The notes under the pieces were generated by a model. The model searched no databases. It saw nothing but the letters and a program-made list of their open reading frames with translations, and had not been told where the DNA came from. Shown piece after piece: positions 9,076-19,602 of a DNA stretch of 64,000 nucleotides (within the stretch, counting starts at the first letter, position 1; every line of letters starts with the position of its first letter). A program made the position numbers and the translations under genes. Origin of the DNA: Rhizobium favelukesii (GTDB taxonomy: Bacteria > Pseudomonadota > Alphaproteobacteria > Rhizobiales > Rhizobiaceae); assembly GCF_000577275.2 (NCBI RefSeq), contig NZ_HG916852.1:1615001-1679000 (forward strand). Direction: 5' to 3'.

Positions 9076-11157
9076 ATGGCAAAACTGAAGATTGACGGTA
9101 ACGAGATCGAAGTACCCGATCATTACACCCTCATTCAGGCGTGTGAGGAAGCCGGTGCTGAAGTTCCGCGCTTCTGCTTCCATGAGCGCCTTTCGGTTGC
9201 CGGCAACTGCCGCATGTGCCTCGTTGAGGTAAAAGGCGGCCCGCCGAAGCCGCAGGCATCCTGCGCCATGGGCGTGCGCGATATCCGCGGCGGCCCGAAC
9301 GGCGAACTGCCGGAGGTCTTCACCAACACGCCGATGGTCAAGAAGGCCCGTGAAGGCGTGATGGAGTTCCTGCTGATCAACCATCCGCTGGATTGCCCGA
9401 TCTGCGACCAGGGCGGCGAATGCGACCTGCAGGACCAGGCGATGGCCTTTGGCATCGATAGCTCGCGCTATCAGGAAGACAAGCGCGCCGTCGAAGACAA
9501 GTACATCGGACCGCTCGTCAAGACGGTCATGAACCGCTGCATTCACTGCACGCGTTGCGTCCGCTTCACGACCGAGGTAGCCGGCATTTCCGAACTCGGC
9601 CTGATCGGCCGCGGCGAGGACGCCGAAATCACGACCTACCTCGAGCAGGCGATGACCTCCGAGCTGCAGGGCAATGTCGTCGACCTTTGCCCGGTTGGCG
9701 CTCTGACCTCGAAGCCGTTCGCCTTCACGGCCCGTCCTTGGGAATTGAACAAGACCGAAACGATCGACGTCATGGACGCACTCGGTTCCGCAATCCGTGT
9801 TGACACGCGCGGCCGCGAAGTCATGCGCGTGATGCCGCGGGTCAACGACCAGATCAATGAAGAGTGGATTTCCGACAAGAGCCGCTTCATCTGGGACGGC
9901 CTTAAGACGCAGCGCCTCGACCGCCCATACGTCCGCAAGGACGGCCGCCTGCAGGCTGCGACCTGGGGCGAAGCTTTCGGCGCGATCAAGGCTGCCGTTG
10001 CCGCGACCAGCGGCGAGAAGGTCGGCGCAATAGCCGGCGACCTCGCATCCGTCGAAGAAATGTACGCACTGTCGGAACTCGTGAAGTCGCTCGGTTCCGA
10101 GAACCTCGACTGTCGCCAGGATGGGACGGCACTTGATCCGTCGCTCGGCCGCGCAAGCTACCTCTTCAACCCGACGATCGAAGGCATCGAGCAGGCGGAC
10201 GCACTGCTGATCATCGGCGCCAACCCGCGCTTCGAAGCCGCCGTGCTCAACGCCCGCATCCGCAAGCGCTGGCGCCGCGGCAACTTCCCGATCGGGGTGA
10301 TCGGCGAAGCTGGCGAACTGCGCTACGGCCATGAATATCTCGGCGCTGGCCCGGACACGCTGAAGGATCTCGCTGACGACAACCACGCCTTCGCCAAGGT
10401 TCTGACGGATGCCAAGAAGCCGCTGATCATCATCGGCCAGGGCGCTCTGTCGCGCAGCGATGGTGCTGGTGTTCTCGCAACTGCTGCAAAGCTTGCCGGC
10501 ACGGTCGGTGCAGTCGTGGAAGGCTGGAACGGCTTTGCTGTTCTGCACACGGCGGCATCGCGCGTCGGCGGTCTCGACCTCGGCTTCGTGCCCGGTGCAA
10601 AGGGCGTCAACGCTGCAGAGATGCTGGCATCAATGGATGTTCTCTTCCTGCTTGGCGCCGACGAACTTGATTTCGCCGCCAAGAAGGCAAAGCTGACGGT
10701 CTACATCGGATCGCACGGTGACCACGGTGCCCACAATGCCGATGTCATCCTGCCGGCGGCAGCCTACACCGAGAAGTCCGGCACCTGGGTCAACACCGAG
10801 GGTCGCGTTCAGATGGGCAATCGAGCCGGCTTCGCACCGGGTGACGCCCGCGAAGACTGGGCGATCCTGCGCGCGCTTTCCGACGTGCTCGGCAAGAAGC
10901 TTCCGTTTGACTCGCTTGGCGAATTGCGTGCAAAGCTCTATGCGGCCTTCCCCCATTTCGCAGCGCTTGACGAGATCGCTGAAAGCGACAGCGCCAAAAT
11001 TGCCGCAGTTGCGAAAAAAGCCGGCAAGATGAACAAATCCGGGTTTGCTTCGCCGGTCAAAGACTTCTATTTGACGAACCCGATCGCGCGCGCTTCGGCA
11101 GTGATGGCCGAGTGCTCGGCATTGGCCCGCAACAACTTCAAAGTCGCGGCAGAGTAA
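9076..11157 (+). CDS. nuoG: NADH-quinone oxidoreductase subunit G
   Basis: 693 aa, the 75-kDa subunit. The N-terminal 2Fe-2S ligands (cluster N1b) are in RFCFHERLSVAGNCRMC plus ASCAMG. Cluster N5 is in HPLDCPICDQGGECDLQ and N4 in CIHCTRCVRF. The C-terminal half is a molybdopterin-enzyme-like domain without molybdenum function. ATG 9076 is chosen over GTG 9070, because AGGA at 9062-9065 is correctly spaced only for 9076. Confidence 0.95.
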   Translation: MAKLKIDGNEIEVPDHYTLIQACEEAGAEVPRFCFHERLSVAGNCRMCLVEVKGGPPKPQASCAMGVRDIRGGPNGELPEVFTNTPMVKKAREGVMEFLLINHPLDCPICDQGGECDLQDQAMAFGIDSSRYQEDKRAVEDKYIGPLVKTVMNRCIHCTRCVRFTTEVAGISELGLIGRGEDAEITTYLEQAMTSELQGNVVDLCPVGALTSKPFAFTARPWELNKTETIDVMDALGSAIRVDTRGREVMRVMPRVNDQINEEWISDKSRFIWDGLKTQRLDRPYVRKDGRLQAATWGEAFGAIKAAVAATSGEKVGAIAGDLASVEEMYALSELVKSLGSENLDCRQDGTALDPSLGRASYLFNPTIEGIEQADALLIIGANPRFEAAVLNARIRKRWRRGNFPIGVIGEAGELRYGHEYLGAGPDTLKDLADDNHAFAKVLTDAKKPLIIIGQGALSRSDGAGVLATAAKLAGTVGAVVEGWNGFAVLHTAASRVGGLDLGFVPGAKGVNAAEMLASMDVLFLLGADELDFAAKKAKLTVYIGSHGDHGAHNADVILPAAAYTEKSGTWVNTEGRVQMGNRAGFAPGDAREDWAILRALSDVLGKKLPFDSLGELRAKLYAAFPHFAALDEIAESDSAKIAAVAKKAGKMNKSGFASPVKDFYLTNPIARASAVMAECSALARNNFKVAAE

Positions 11158-11169
11158 GGGCAGGGGACT

Positions 11170-12213
11170 ATGGAATCGTTTGTTTCAACTTATGTCTTGC
11201 CTGGCCTCCTCATGGTCGGTCAGTCGCTTCTTCTCCTGGTCTGCTTGCTCGTCTTCATCGCCTACATCCTGTTGGCAGACCGCAAGATCTGGGCAGCAGT
11301 GCAGCTCCGCCGAGGTCCGAATGTGGTAGGTCCGTGGGGACTTTTCCAGTCCTTCGCCGACCTTTTGAAGTTCGTCTTCAAGGAGCCGGTCATTCCGGCC
11401 GGCGCCAACAAGGCGGTCTTCCTGCTGGCGCCGCTCGTGACCGTGCTTCTGGCGCTGTCGACCTGGGCCGTCGTGCCTCTGGCTGATGGATGGGTCATCG
11501 CCAACATCAATGTCGGCATCCTGTACATCTTCGCGATCTCCTCGCTTGAAGTGTATGGCATCATCATGGGTGGCTGGGCCTCGAACTCGAAGTATCCGTT
11601 CCTCGGCGCGCTCCGCTCGGCCGCGCAGATGGTGTCCTACGAAGTCTCTATCGGCTTCGTCATCGTCACAGTCCTGCTCTGCGTCGGTTCGTTGAACCTG
11701 ACGGATATCGTCCATGCCCAGCAGGCCGGCCTCGGCACGCGCCTCGGTCTGCCATCGTCGTTCCTCGACTGGCATTGGCTGGCGCTGTTCCCGATGTTCA
11801 TCATCTTCTTCATTTCGGCGCTGGCCGAAACGAATCGCCCGCCTTTCGACCTTCCGGAAGCAGAATCGGAACTCGTCGCCGGCTTCATGGTCGAATACGG
11901 CTCCTCGCTCTACATGATGTTCATGCTCGGCGAATATGCGGCCATCGTTTTGATGTGCTCGCTGACGACCATCCTGTTCCTGGGGGGGTGGCTGCCGCCG
12001 GTCGACGTATGGTTCCTGAACTGGGTACCGGGCGTCATCTGGTTCACGCTGAAGTCGTGCCTGGTGTTCTTCATGATCGCGATGGTCAAGGCATTTGTCC
12101 CGCGCTATCGCTACGACCAACTGATGCGCCTGGGCTGGAAGGTCTTCCTTCCCTTGTCGCTCGCCATGGTCGTTATCGTTGCATTCGTGCTGAAGCTGAC
12201 GGGTTGGGCATGA
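11170..12213 (+). CDS. nuoH: NADH-quinone oxidoreductase subunit H
   Basis: 347 aa, eight membrane helices, the ND1 homologue that connects the quinone pocket to the membrane arm. The family segments [14 protein letters not shown] and [21 protein letters not shown] are present. The latter loop contains the conserved acidic residues of the E-channel. It follows nuoG by 12 bases. Confidence 0.96.
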   Translation: MESFVSTYVLPGLLMVGQSLLLLVCLLVFIAYILLADRKIWAAVQLRRGPNVVGPWGLFQSFADLLKFVFKEPVIPAGANKAVFLLAPLVTVLLALSTWAVVPLADGWVIANINVGILYIFAISSLEVYGIIMGGWASNSKYPFLGALRSAAQMVSYEVSIGFVIVTVLLCVGSLNLTDIVHAQQAGLGTRLGLPSSFLDWHWLALFPMFIIFFISALAETNRPPFDLPEAESELVAGFMVEYGSSLYMMFMLGEYAAIVLMCSLTTILFLGGWLPPVDVWFLNWVPGVIWFTLKSCLVFFMIAMVKAFVPRYRYDQLMRLGWKVFLPLSLAMVVIVAFVLKLTGWA

Positions 12214-12253
12214 TCATGCCGGCCCTCGTTTCAAGCAATATTGGAGGTTGAAG

Positions 12254-12745
12254 ATGGCAGGCTTGTCCAACGCTGTCAGCTCGCTGTTCCTGAAGGAATT
12301 CGTCAGTGCGTTCTGGCTGACCTTCCGGTACATTTTTAAGCAGAAAGCAACAATCAACTACCCGTTCGAAAAGGGGCCGGTCAGCCCGCGCTTCCGCGGC
12401 GAACACGCACTGCGTCGCTATCCCAACGGCGAAGAGCGCTGCATCGCCTGCAAGCTCTGCGAGGCGATCTGTCCTGCCCAGGCGATCACCATCGAAGCTG
12501 GTCCCCGCCGCAACGATGGCACGCGCCGCACGGTTCGTTACGACATCGACATGGTAAAGTGCATCTACTGCGGCTTCTGCCAGGAGGCATGTCCGGTCGA
12601 TGCGATCGTCGAAGGTCCGAATTTCGAATTTGCAACGGAAACCCGCGAAGAACTCTACTTCGACAAGGCGCGGCTTCTGGAGAACGGCGACCGTTGGGAG
12701 CGCGAAATCGCGCGCAACATCGCGCTGGACGCACCGTACCGTTGA
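12254..12745 (+). CDS. nuoI: NADH-quinone oxidoreductase subunit I
   Basis: 163 aa, ferredoxin-type subunit carrying clusters N6a and N6b. Two CxxCxxCxxxCP motifs are visible: [12 protein letters not shown] and [13 protein letters not shown] strong GGAGG ends 6 bases before ATG 12254, which decides the start over an in-frame TTG at 12248. Confidence 0.97.
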   Translation: MAGLSNAVSSLFLKEFVSAFWLTFRYIFKQKATINYPFEKGPVSPRFRGEHALRRYPNGEERCIACKLCEAICPAQAITIEAGPRRNDGTRRTVRYDIDMVKCIYCGFCQEACPVDAIVEGPNFEFATETREELYFDKARLLENGDRWEREIARNIALDAPYR

Positions 12746-12836
12746 TCGAAATTGAAATGCCGGAATGCCGCCCGTCGCGCGGCTACCGGTCAACATGCAC
12801 CGAGGCTTTGCCGGACCCGTCCATGCGAAGCTTCAT

Positions 12837-12862
12837 CGGGCAGGGAAACTCCCGGCTGCCCG
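12837..12862 (+). promoter_or_regulatory. hairpin in the nuoI-nuoJ gap
   Basis: CGGGCAG (12837-12843) pairs with CTGCCCG (12856-12862). The loop between them can pair further (GGGA/TCCC). It occupies the only sizeable gap (141 bases) between nuoI and nuoJ. No T-run follows, so it is more likely an mRNA processing or stability element than a terminator. Confidence 0.4.
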
Positions 12863-12886
12863 GGGGAAGATGAAAAAGGCACCAAC

Positions 12887-13501
12887 ATGGGTCTGCAGGC
12901 TCTATTTTTCTATCTTTTCGCCTTTGTCGCGGTAGCGTCGGCGTTCATGGTCATTTGGTCGAAGAATCCGGTACATTCGGTTCTCTTCCTGATCCTGGTT
13001 TTCTTCAACGCGGCCGGCCTCTTCCTGCTGCTCGGCGCCGAATTCCTTGCGATGATCCTGCTCGTCGTTTACGTCGGTGCCGTGGCGGTTCTCTTCCTCT
13101 TCGTGGTCATGATGCTTGACATCGACTTCACGGAGCTGCGCGCCGGCGTTCTCGAGTACGCGCCGATCGGTGCGATAATCGGGTTGATCCTGGCGGCTGA
13201 GCTCATCGTTGTCGTCGGCGGTACGGTCATTTCGCCGGAGATCGCCAAGACGGTCGCGATGCCGATCCCGGCTCTGACCGAGCGGACGAATACCGCTGCA
13301 CTCGGCGACGTGCTCTATACGAATTACGTCTACTTCTTCCAGATCGCTGGTCTCGTGCTGCTCGTCGCTATGATCGGTGCGATCGTGCTGACGCTCAAGC
13401 ATCGCACGCACATCAAGCGGCAGGACATTGCCAGACAGGTTGCCCGCAATCCGGCGACCGCCGTTGAGGTGGTCAAGGTCAAGCCGGGGCAGGGCGTTTA
13501 A
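12887..13501 (+). CDS. nuoJ: NADH-quinone oxidoreductase subunit J
   Basis: 204 aa, five membrane helices, the ND6 homologue. The conserved third helix VVYVGAVAVLFLFVVMMLD contains the family YxGAxxxLFLF signature involved in gating. ATG 12887 is the start expected from family length. An upstream frame from 12752 would add about 45 unrelated residues. Confidence 0.94.
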   Translation: MGLQALFFYLFAFVAVASAFMVIWSKNPVHSVLFLILVFFNAAGLFLLLGAEFLAMILLVVYVGAVAVLFLFVVMMLDIDFTELRAGVLEYAPIGAIIGLILAAELIVVVGGTVISPEIAKTVAMPIPALTERTNTAALGDVLYTNYVYFFQIAGLVLLVAMIGAIVLTLKHRTHIKRQDIARQVARNPATAVEVVKVKPGQGV

Positions 13502-13530
13502 GGCAGGCGCGAGCTTAAGGAACAAACACA

Positions 13531-13839
13531 ATGGTCATCGGACTTTCCCATTACCTGACGGTCAGCGCCATCCTCTTCACGCTCGGCGTCTTCGGCATCT
13601 TCCTGAACCGGAAGAACATCATCGTCATCCTGATGTCGATCGAGCTCATCCTGCTCGCGGTCAACATCAACATGGTCGCCTTCTCGTCGTTCCTGAATGA
13701 CATCGTCGGCCAGGTTTTTGCACTGTTCATTCTGACCGTCGCTGCAGCTGAAGCGGCAATCGGTCTTGCAATTCTCGTCGTCTTCTACCGCAACCGCGGC
13801 TCGATCGGCGTCGAAGACGTCAATATGATGAAGGGCTGA
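13531..13839 (+). CDS. nuoK: NADH-quinone oxidoreductase subunit K
   Basis: 102 aa, three membrane helices, the ND4L homologue. The buried glutamates of the proton path are visible in [11 protein letters not shown] (helix 2) and [17 protein letters not shown] (helix 3). It lies 6 bases ahead of nuoL. Confidence 0.97.
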   Translation: MVIGLSHYLTVSAILFTLGVFGIFLNRKNIIVILMSIELILLAVNINMVAFSSFLNDIVGQVFALFILTVAAAEAAIGLAILVVFYRNRGSIGVEDVNMMKG

Positions 13840-13845
13840 GGGCTC

Positions 13846-15846
13846 ATGTTTTTATATAAAGCTATCGTCTTTCTTCCCCTGATTGGCGCGATCATCGCCG
13901 GCCTCTTCGGCCGCGCGATCGGCGCCAAGGCATCGGAATACGTTACCTGCGGCCTGATGATCATCGCCGCGGTGCTGTCGTGGTATGTCTTCATCACCGT
14001 CGGCATGGGTCACCATGAAGGCGGCCCGATCAAGGTTGAAGTCCTGCGCTGGATCCAGTCCGGCGGCATTGACGTTTCCTGGTCGCTGCGCGTCGACACG
14101 CTCACCTCCGTCATGCTGATCGTCGTCAACACGGTCTCGACGCTGGTGCACGTCTATTCGATCGGATACATGCATCATGATCCGCATCGCCCGCGCTTCT
14201 TCGCCTACCTCTCGCTCTTCACCTTCGCCATGCTGATGCTGGTGACCGCCGACAATCTGGCCCAGATGTTCTTCGGCTGGGAGGGCGTTGGTCTGGCCTC
14301 GTATCTGCTCATCGGCTTCTGGTTCAAGAAGCCGTCGGCAAACGCCGCCGCAATCAAGGCCTTCATCGTCAACCGCGTTGGCGACTTCGGCTTCATCCTC
14401 GGTATTTCCAGCCTGTTCGTACTCTTCGGCTCGATCAACCTCGACACCATCTTCGCGAACGCAGCGAGCTTTGCTCCGGCCGAAGCCGGCGGCGCGGGCG
14501 GCGAAATCGTTCTCAACCTCTTCGGCATGCACCTCGACAAGGCACATGCGCTGACCGGGGCCTGCCTTCTTCTCTTCATGGGCGCAATGGGTAAGTCGGC
14601 ACAATTCCTGCTGCACACCTGGTTGCCTGATGCCATGGAAGGCCCGACGCCGGTGTCGGCACTCATCCATGCCGCGACCATGGTTACCGCAGGCGTCTTC
14701 CTCGTTGCCCGCATGTCGCCGTTGTTCGAGCTTTCGCCAGATGCGCTTGTCTTCGTAACGACGATCGGTGCCATCACGGCCTTCTTCGCCGCAACTGTCG
14801 GCCTCGTTCAGAACGACATCAAGCGCGTCATCGCTTATTCGACCTGCTCGCAGCTCGGCTACATGTTCGTCGCTCTCGGCGTCGGTGCATATGGCGCTGC
14901 AATCTTCCATCTCTTCACGCACGCCTTCTTCAAGGCTCTGCTGTTCCTCGGTGCCGGCTCGGTCATCCACGCCGTCGATGGTGAGCAGGACATGCGGTAC
15001 ATGGGTGGCCTGCGGACACACATCCCCGTCACCTTCTGGATGATGACGATTGGCACGCTGGCACTGACCGGCGTCGGCATTCCGTTCACGCCGTTCGGCT
15101 TTGCCGGCTTCTTCTCGAAGGACGTCATCATCGAAGCGACTTACGCTTCGCATTCGCCGGTCGCGGGCTTCGCCTTCACGCTCCTGGTCATTGCAGCTCT
15201 GTTCACCAGTTTCTATTCCTGGCGCCTGGCGTTTCTGACCTTCTTCGGACAGCCGCGCGCCTCGCACGAAGTCATGCACCACGTCCATGAATCGCCGCAA
15301 GTCATGCTGGTTCCGCTCTATCTTCTCGCTGCCGGTGCGGTTCTGGCAGGCGTGCTGTTTGAAGGCCGCTTCTATGGCGAGGAGTATGCCGAGTTCTGGA
15401 AGGGCGCGCTCTTCACCTCCAAGGAAAACGAGCTGCTTGAGCAGTTCCACCACGTTCCCGCGTGGGTCGGCCTCAGCCCCTTCATTGCGATGGTCGTTGG
15501 CTTCGTCACGGCCTGGTACATGTACATCAAGTCGCCATCGACGCCGCGCATCCTCGCGCAGCAGCATCGGGTTCTGTACCAGTTCCTGCTCAACAAGTGG
15601 TACTTCGACGAACTTTACGACTTCCTGTTCGTACGCTCGGCAAAGGCGCTCGGCCGCTTCTTGTGGCAAAAAGGTGACGTCGGCGTCATCGACACCTACG
15701 GCCCGAACGGCATCGCTGCCCGCGTCGTCGATGTCACCAACCGCGTCGTGCGCTTGCAGACCGGTTACCTCTATCACTACGCGTTCGCCATGCTGATCGG
15801 CGTTGCGGCGCTTGTTACCTGGATGATGCTCGGGAGTTCCTTCTGA
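13846..15846 (+). CDS. nuoL: NADH-quinone oxidoreductase subunit L
   Basis: 666 aa, the largest antiporter-like proton-pumping subunit with about 16 membrane helices and the C-terminal lateral helix. Antiporter signatures include [18 protein letters not shown], the [23 protein letters not shown] block and the lysine-bearing helices of the half-channels. Its TGA overlaps the nuoM start (TGATG). Confidence 0.97.
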   Translation: MFLYKAIVFLPLIGAIIAGLFGRAIGAKASEYVTCGLMIIAAVLSWYVFITVGMGHHEGGPIKVEVLRWIQSGGIDVSWSLRVDTLTSVMLIVVNTVSTLVHVYSIGYMHHDPHRPRFFAYLSLFTFAMLMLVTADNLAQMFFGWEGVGLASYLLIGFWFKKPSANAAAIKAFIVNRVGDFGFILGISSLFVLFGSINLDTIFANAASFAPAEAGGAGGEIVLNLFGMHLDKAHALTGACLLLFMGAMGKSAQFLLHTWLPDAMEGPTPVSALIHAATMVTAGVFLVARMSPLFELSPDALVFVTTIGAITAFFAATVGLVQNDIKRVIAYSTCSQLGYMFVALGVGAYGAAIFHLFTHAFFKALLFLGAGSVIHAVDGEQDMRYMGGLRTHIPVTFWMMTIGTLALTGVGIPFTPFGFAGFFSKDVIIEATYASHSPVAGFAFTLLVIAALFTSFYSWRLAFLTFFGQPRASHEVMHHVHESPQVMLVPLYLLAAGAVLAGVLFEGRFYGEEYAEFWKGALFTSKENELLEQFHHVPAWVGLSPFIAMVVGFVTAWYMYIKSPSTPRILAQQHRVLYQFLLNKWYFDELYDFLFVRSAKALGRFLWQKGDVGVIDTYGPNGIAARVVDVTNRVVRLQTGYLYHYAFAMLIGVAALVTWMMLGSSF

Positions 15847-17357
15847 TGACCGATTGGCCTATTCTTTCAACGGTCACCTTCCTGCCGCTCGTCGGCGTGG
15901 TGCTCCTACTGCTGATGAATGAAAACGGTCCGAGTGGCCGCCGCAACGTGCTCAACATCTCGTTGATGACGACGGTCGTGACGTTCGTCCTTTCGCTCCT
16001 CCTCTGGATTGGTTTCGACAATGCGAACCCGGGCTTCCAGATGATCGAGAAGCATGGCTGGCTTGGCACCGGCATCAGCTATCATCTCGGCGTTGACGGG
16101 ATCTCGATGCTCTTCGTGATCCTGACGACCTTCCTCATGCCTTTCTGCGTGCTGGCGAGCTGGCTGTCGATCGAGAAGCGCCTGAAGGACTACATGATCG
16201 CTTTCCTGATCCTGGAAGTGATGATGGTCGGCGTCTTCGTTTCGCTTGATATCGTTCTCTTCTACGTCTTCTTCGAAGCCGGCCTCATTCCGATGTTCCT
16301 CATCATCGGTGTCTGGGGCGGCAAGGATCGCGTCTACGCCAGCTACAAGTTCTTCCTCTACACGCTGCTCGGCTCCGTTCTGATGCTGCTTGCCATTATG
16401 GCGATGTACTGGCAGGCCGGCACGACCGATATTCAGGCACTGCTCGCCTACCAGTTCCCGCCGCAGATGCAGACCTGGCTCTGGCTTGCCTTCTTCGCGT
16501 CATTCGCGGTGAAGATGCCGATGTGGCCGGTTCATACCTGGCTTCCAGACGCGCACGTTCAGGCGCCGACGGCCGGCTCGGTCATCCTGGCCGGCGTGCT
16601 TCTGAAGCTCGGCGGCTACGGCCTGATCCGCTTCTCGCTCGGCATGTTCCCGGTTGCCTCCGAGTTCTTCGCACCGCTCGTCTTCGCGCTGTCTGTGATC
16701 GCCATCATCTACACCTCGCTGGTGGCGCTGATGCAGGACGATATGAAGAAACTGATCGCCTACTCGTCCGTTGCCCACATGGGTTACGTGACGATGGGCA
16801 TCTTTGCGGCCAACGCGCAGGGTCTGCAGGGCTCGATCTTCCAGATGCTGTCGCACGGCATCGTCTCGGGCGCTCTCTTCCTTTGCGTCGGCGTCATCTA
16901 CGACCGAACCCATACGCGAGAGATTGCGGCCTATGGCGGTCTGGTCAACAACATGCCGAAATACGCCGTTGCGATGATGGTCTTCACGATGGCGAACGTC
17001 GGCCTGCCGGGCACCTCGGGCTTCATCGGCGAATTCCTGACCCTGATTGGCGTCTTCCGCGTCAACACCTGGGTCGCGCTCTTCGCCGCAACGGGTGTTA
17101 TCCTCTCCGCTGCCTATGCGCTCTGGCTCTATCGCAGGGTCATCTTCGGCGCGCTAGAAAAGGAAAAGCTCAAGGCGCTGCTCGACCTTTCCCGGCGTGA
17201 ACAGCTGATCCTCTATCCGATGATCGCACTGACCATCTTCTTCGGCGTCTATCCGGCTCCGGTCTTCGATGTGACCGCTGCATCGGTTGACCAGCTGATC
17301 CATAGCTATACGGCCGCAGTCCAGGCAGCGCACGACGTTGCGCTGTCGATGAAATGA
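15846..17357 (+). CDS. nuoM: NADH-quinone oxidoreductase subunit M
   Basis: 503 aa, antiporter-like proton-pumping subunit (ND4), about 14 helices. The half-channel block [20 protein letters not shown] and the discontinuous-helix region [14 protein letters not shown] are present. Translation is coupled to nuoL by a one-base overlap. Confidence 0.97.
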   Translation: MTDWPILSTVTFLPLVGVVLLLLMNENGPSGRRNVLNISLMTTVVTFVLSLLLWIGFDNANPGFQMIEKHGWLGTGISYHLGVDGISMLFVILTTFLMPFCVLASWLSIEKRLKDYMIAFLILEVMMVGVFVSLDIVLFYVFFEAGLIPMFLIIGVWGGKDRVYASYKFFLYTLLGSVLMLLAIMAMYWQAGTTDIQALLAYQFPPQMQTWLWLAFFASFAVKMPMWPVHTWLPDAHVQAPTAGSVILAGVLLKLGGYGLIRFSLGMFPVASEFFAPLVFALSVIAIIYTSLVALMQDDMKKLIAYSSVAHMGYVTMGIFAANAQGLQGSIFQMLSHGIVSGALFLCVGVIYDRTHTREIAAYGGLVNNMPKYAVAMMVFTMANVGLPGTSGFIGEFLTLIGVFRVNTWVALFAATGVILSAAYALWLYRRVIFGALEKEKLKALLDLSRREQLILYPMIALTIFFGVYPAPVFDVTAASVDQLIHSYTAAVQAAHDVALSMK

Positions 17358-17375
17358 TGACGGGACTTTTGGGAC

Positions 17376-18821
17376 ATGACCTCTGAAACAATTCTCGCAA
17401 GCCTGCATCTTTCCATTCCGGAGTTGATCCTCGCGGTCGGCGCCTTGGTGTTGTTGATGGTCGGCGTCTTCTCGGGAGAACGCTCCGGCCGCATGGTCAG
17501 CGTTCTCGCGCTGATCGTGCTGGCGGCGGCCGCTCTCTGGCTGATCGTCCTTCCGAGTGAAGGTGTTGCATACGGCGGCGTCTTCCTGTCGGACGGCTTC
17601 GGTCGCTTCATGAAGATCACGGCGCTGGTCGGTTCGAGCGTGGCGCTCTTCATGTCGCTCGGCCTTGCCAGGGAAAACCAGCTCGACAAGTTCGAGTTTC
17701 CGGTTCTGCTGTTGCTCTGCACGCTCGGCATTCTGCTGATGATTTCGGCCAACGACCTTATCTCGCTTTATCTCGGCCTCGAACTGCAGTCGCTCGCAAT
17801 CTACGTCGTTGCTGCGATCAATCGCGACAGCGTCAAGTCCACGGAAGCCGGGCTGAAGTACTTCGTGCTCGGCGCGCTCTCCTCGGGCATGCTGCTTTAC
17901 GGCATGTCGCTGGTCTATGGCTTCACCGGCCACACGCAGTTCGCTGCGATTGCTCAGGTATTGACTGTTGACGGCGCGCGTTCGCTCGGCCTCATTTTCG
18001 GCCTTGTCTTCATCCTTGCCGGTATCGCCTTCAAGATTTCGGCCGTTCCGTTCCATATGTGGACGCCGGACGTTTACGAAGGTGCGCCGACCCCGGTCAC
18101 GGCTTTCCTTGCAAGCGCCCCGAAGGTTGCTGCGATGGCGATGATGACCCGCATCGTCATCACCGCCTTCCAGCCGGTTCTGGCCGACTGGCAGCAGGTC
18201 GTGGTCTTCATTTCGATCGCCTCCATGCTGCTCGGCTCCTTCGCCGCAATCGGTCAGAGGAACATCAAGCGCCTGATGGCCTATTCGTCGATCGGCCACA
18301 TGGGCTATGCGCTGGTTGGTCTTGCCTCCGGCACGCAGACCGGCGTCTCGGGTGTCATGCTCTACATGGTCATCTACATGGTCATGACACTCGGCAGCTT
18401 TGCGATCATCATGTCGATGCGCCGCAAGGACGGCACGGTTGTCGAGGAGGTCAACGATCTGGCCGGCCTATCGACCACCAATCCGTTCATGGCGACGGTG
18501 CTGACCATCCTGATGTTCTCGCTGGCCGGTATTCCTCCGCTCGCAGGCTTCTTCGCGAAGTACTTCGTGTTTGTCGCTGCAATTGAGGCAAAGCTCTATG
18601 CGCTTGCCATCATCGGCATTCTCGCATCGGTCGTCGGCGCGTACTACTATCTCCGCGTCATCAAGCTGATGTGGTTCGATGAAGCCACCGACGAATTTGC
18701 TCGCGTGTCCGGTTCGCTGCGCCTGGTCTTCGGTGTCTCCGGTCTCTTCGTTCTCGCCTATGTCCTTATCGGCGGTCCGATCGGCGGCGCGGCCGAGCTT
18801 GCTGCTGCGACGCTGTTTTGA
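17376..18821 (+). CDS. nuoN: NADH-quinone oxidoreductase subunit N
   Basis: 481 aa, the ND2 antiporter-like subunit with about 14 helices. [21 protein letters not shown] and [17 protein letters not shown] are the family blocks. It is the last nuo gene. Its TGA shares a base with the ATG of birA, so birA is probably read from the same transcript. Confidence 0.97.
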   Translation: MTSETILASLHLSIPELILAVGALVLLMVGVFSGERSGRMVSVLALIVLAAAALWLIVLPSEGVAYGGVFLSDGFGRFMKITALVGSSVALFMSLGLARENQLDKFEFPVLLLLCTLGILLMISANDLISLYLGLELQSLAIYVVAAINRDSVKSTEAGLKYFVLGALSSGMLLYGMSLVYGFTGHTQFAAIAQVLTVDGARSLGLIFGLVFILAGIAFKISAVPFHMWTPDVYEGAPTPVTAFLASAPKVAAMAMMTRIVITAFQPVLADWQQVVVFISIASMLLGSFAAIGQRNIKRLMAYSSIGHMGYALVGLASGTQTGVSGVMLYMVIYMVMTLGSFAIIMSMRRKDGTVVEEVNDLAGLSTTNPFMATVLTILMFSLAGIPPLAGFFAKYFVFVAAIEAKLYALAIIGILASVVGAYYYLRVIKLMWFDEATDEFARVSGSLRLVFGVSGLFVLAYVLIGGPIGGAAELAAATLF

Positions 18822-19585
18822 TGAACTCTGAGGCACGGCGCCGGATATCGCTCGACGATTTCAGGCACGAGGCCCTGTCGGAGACATCGTCCACCAATAG
18901 CGAATGCCTTGCCCGAGCCCGGGCAGGGGACCGCGGCCTCCTCTGGGTGACGGCGGAAAAGCAGACCGGCGGCCGCGGCCGCCGAGGACGCCCCTGGGTT
19001 TCGGAACGGGGCAATCTCTACGCCTCGCTTCTACTCATCGATCCGGCGCCTATGGAGCGTCTGGGCTCACTGCCGCTGGCAATTGCCGTCGCGGTACATC
19101 AGGCCGTGCGCCAGGTGCTGCCGCACACGGCCGAGCGGCTGGAAGTGAAATGGCCGAACGATATCCTGATCGGGCGAAAGAAGACCTGCGGCATTCTCGT
19201 CGAGGCCGAAGCCTTGCCGGATGGGCGCCAGGCCCTCGTCATCGGTATCGGCATCAACGTTGCGTTCATGCCCGACAACCCGCTTTACCCTGTGACTTGC
19301 CTACGCGAGCAGGGGAGCTTTGCTTCCCCTGAAGAGGTTTTCGCGCATCTCTTCGCGTCGATGGCCGAAGTCCTCGAGGCATGGGATCGCGGCCGCGGAG
19401 TGCGCGAAATCACCGAACGCTGGCGCCAAGTCGCCTGCGGTATCGGCGAAAAGATAACTGTGAATCTGCCGGACCGGTCGATTTCCGGCCACTTCGCCGG
19501 AATTGATGTTAATGGCCTGTTGATGCTCGATACTGGCGCAGGCAGGATGATGACGATTGCCGCCGGCGATGTCTTCTTTGGTTGA
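18821..19585 (+). CDS. birA: biotin--[acetyl-CoA-carboxylase] ligase
   Basis: 254 aa. It attaches biotin to carboxylase carrier proteins through biotinyl-AMP. The biotin/ATP loop is visible in QTGGRGRRGRPWVS (about residue 45-60), with KWPNDILIGRKKTCGILVE as the second block. The N-terminal DNA-binding domain of enteric BirA is absent, so this is a monofunctional ligase that cannot act as the bio repressor. ATG 18821 overlaps the nuoN stop. Confidence 0.93.
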   Translation: MNSEARRRISLDDFRHEALSETSSTNSECLARARAGDRGLLWVTAEKQTGGRGRRGRPWVSERGNLYASLLLIDPAPMERLGSLPLAIAVAVHQAVRQVLPHTAERLEVKWPNDILIGRKKTCGILVEAEALPDGRQALVIGIGINVAFMPDNPLYPVTCLREQGSFASPEEVFAHLFASMAEVLEAWDRGRGVREITERWRQVACGIGEKITVNLPDRSISGHFAGIDVNGLLMLDTGAGRMMTIAAGDVFFG

Positions 19586-19602
19586 TTGGAAAAAAGAATA
19601 AT

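Noticed and set aside
8887..10548. 553-codon minus-strand frame opposite nuoG
   Set aside because: It is antisense to NuoG, whose iron-sulfur motifs are unambiguous. Composition is typical of a shadow frame.
13852..15777. 641-codon open frame on the minus strand opposite nuoL
   Set aside because: It is the mirror of nuoL codons (Glu/Arg/Asp-rich, no domain), with no ribosome site. It is a shadow of a certain gene.
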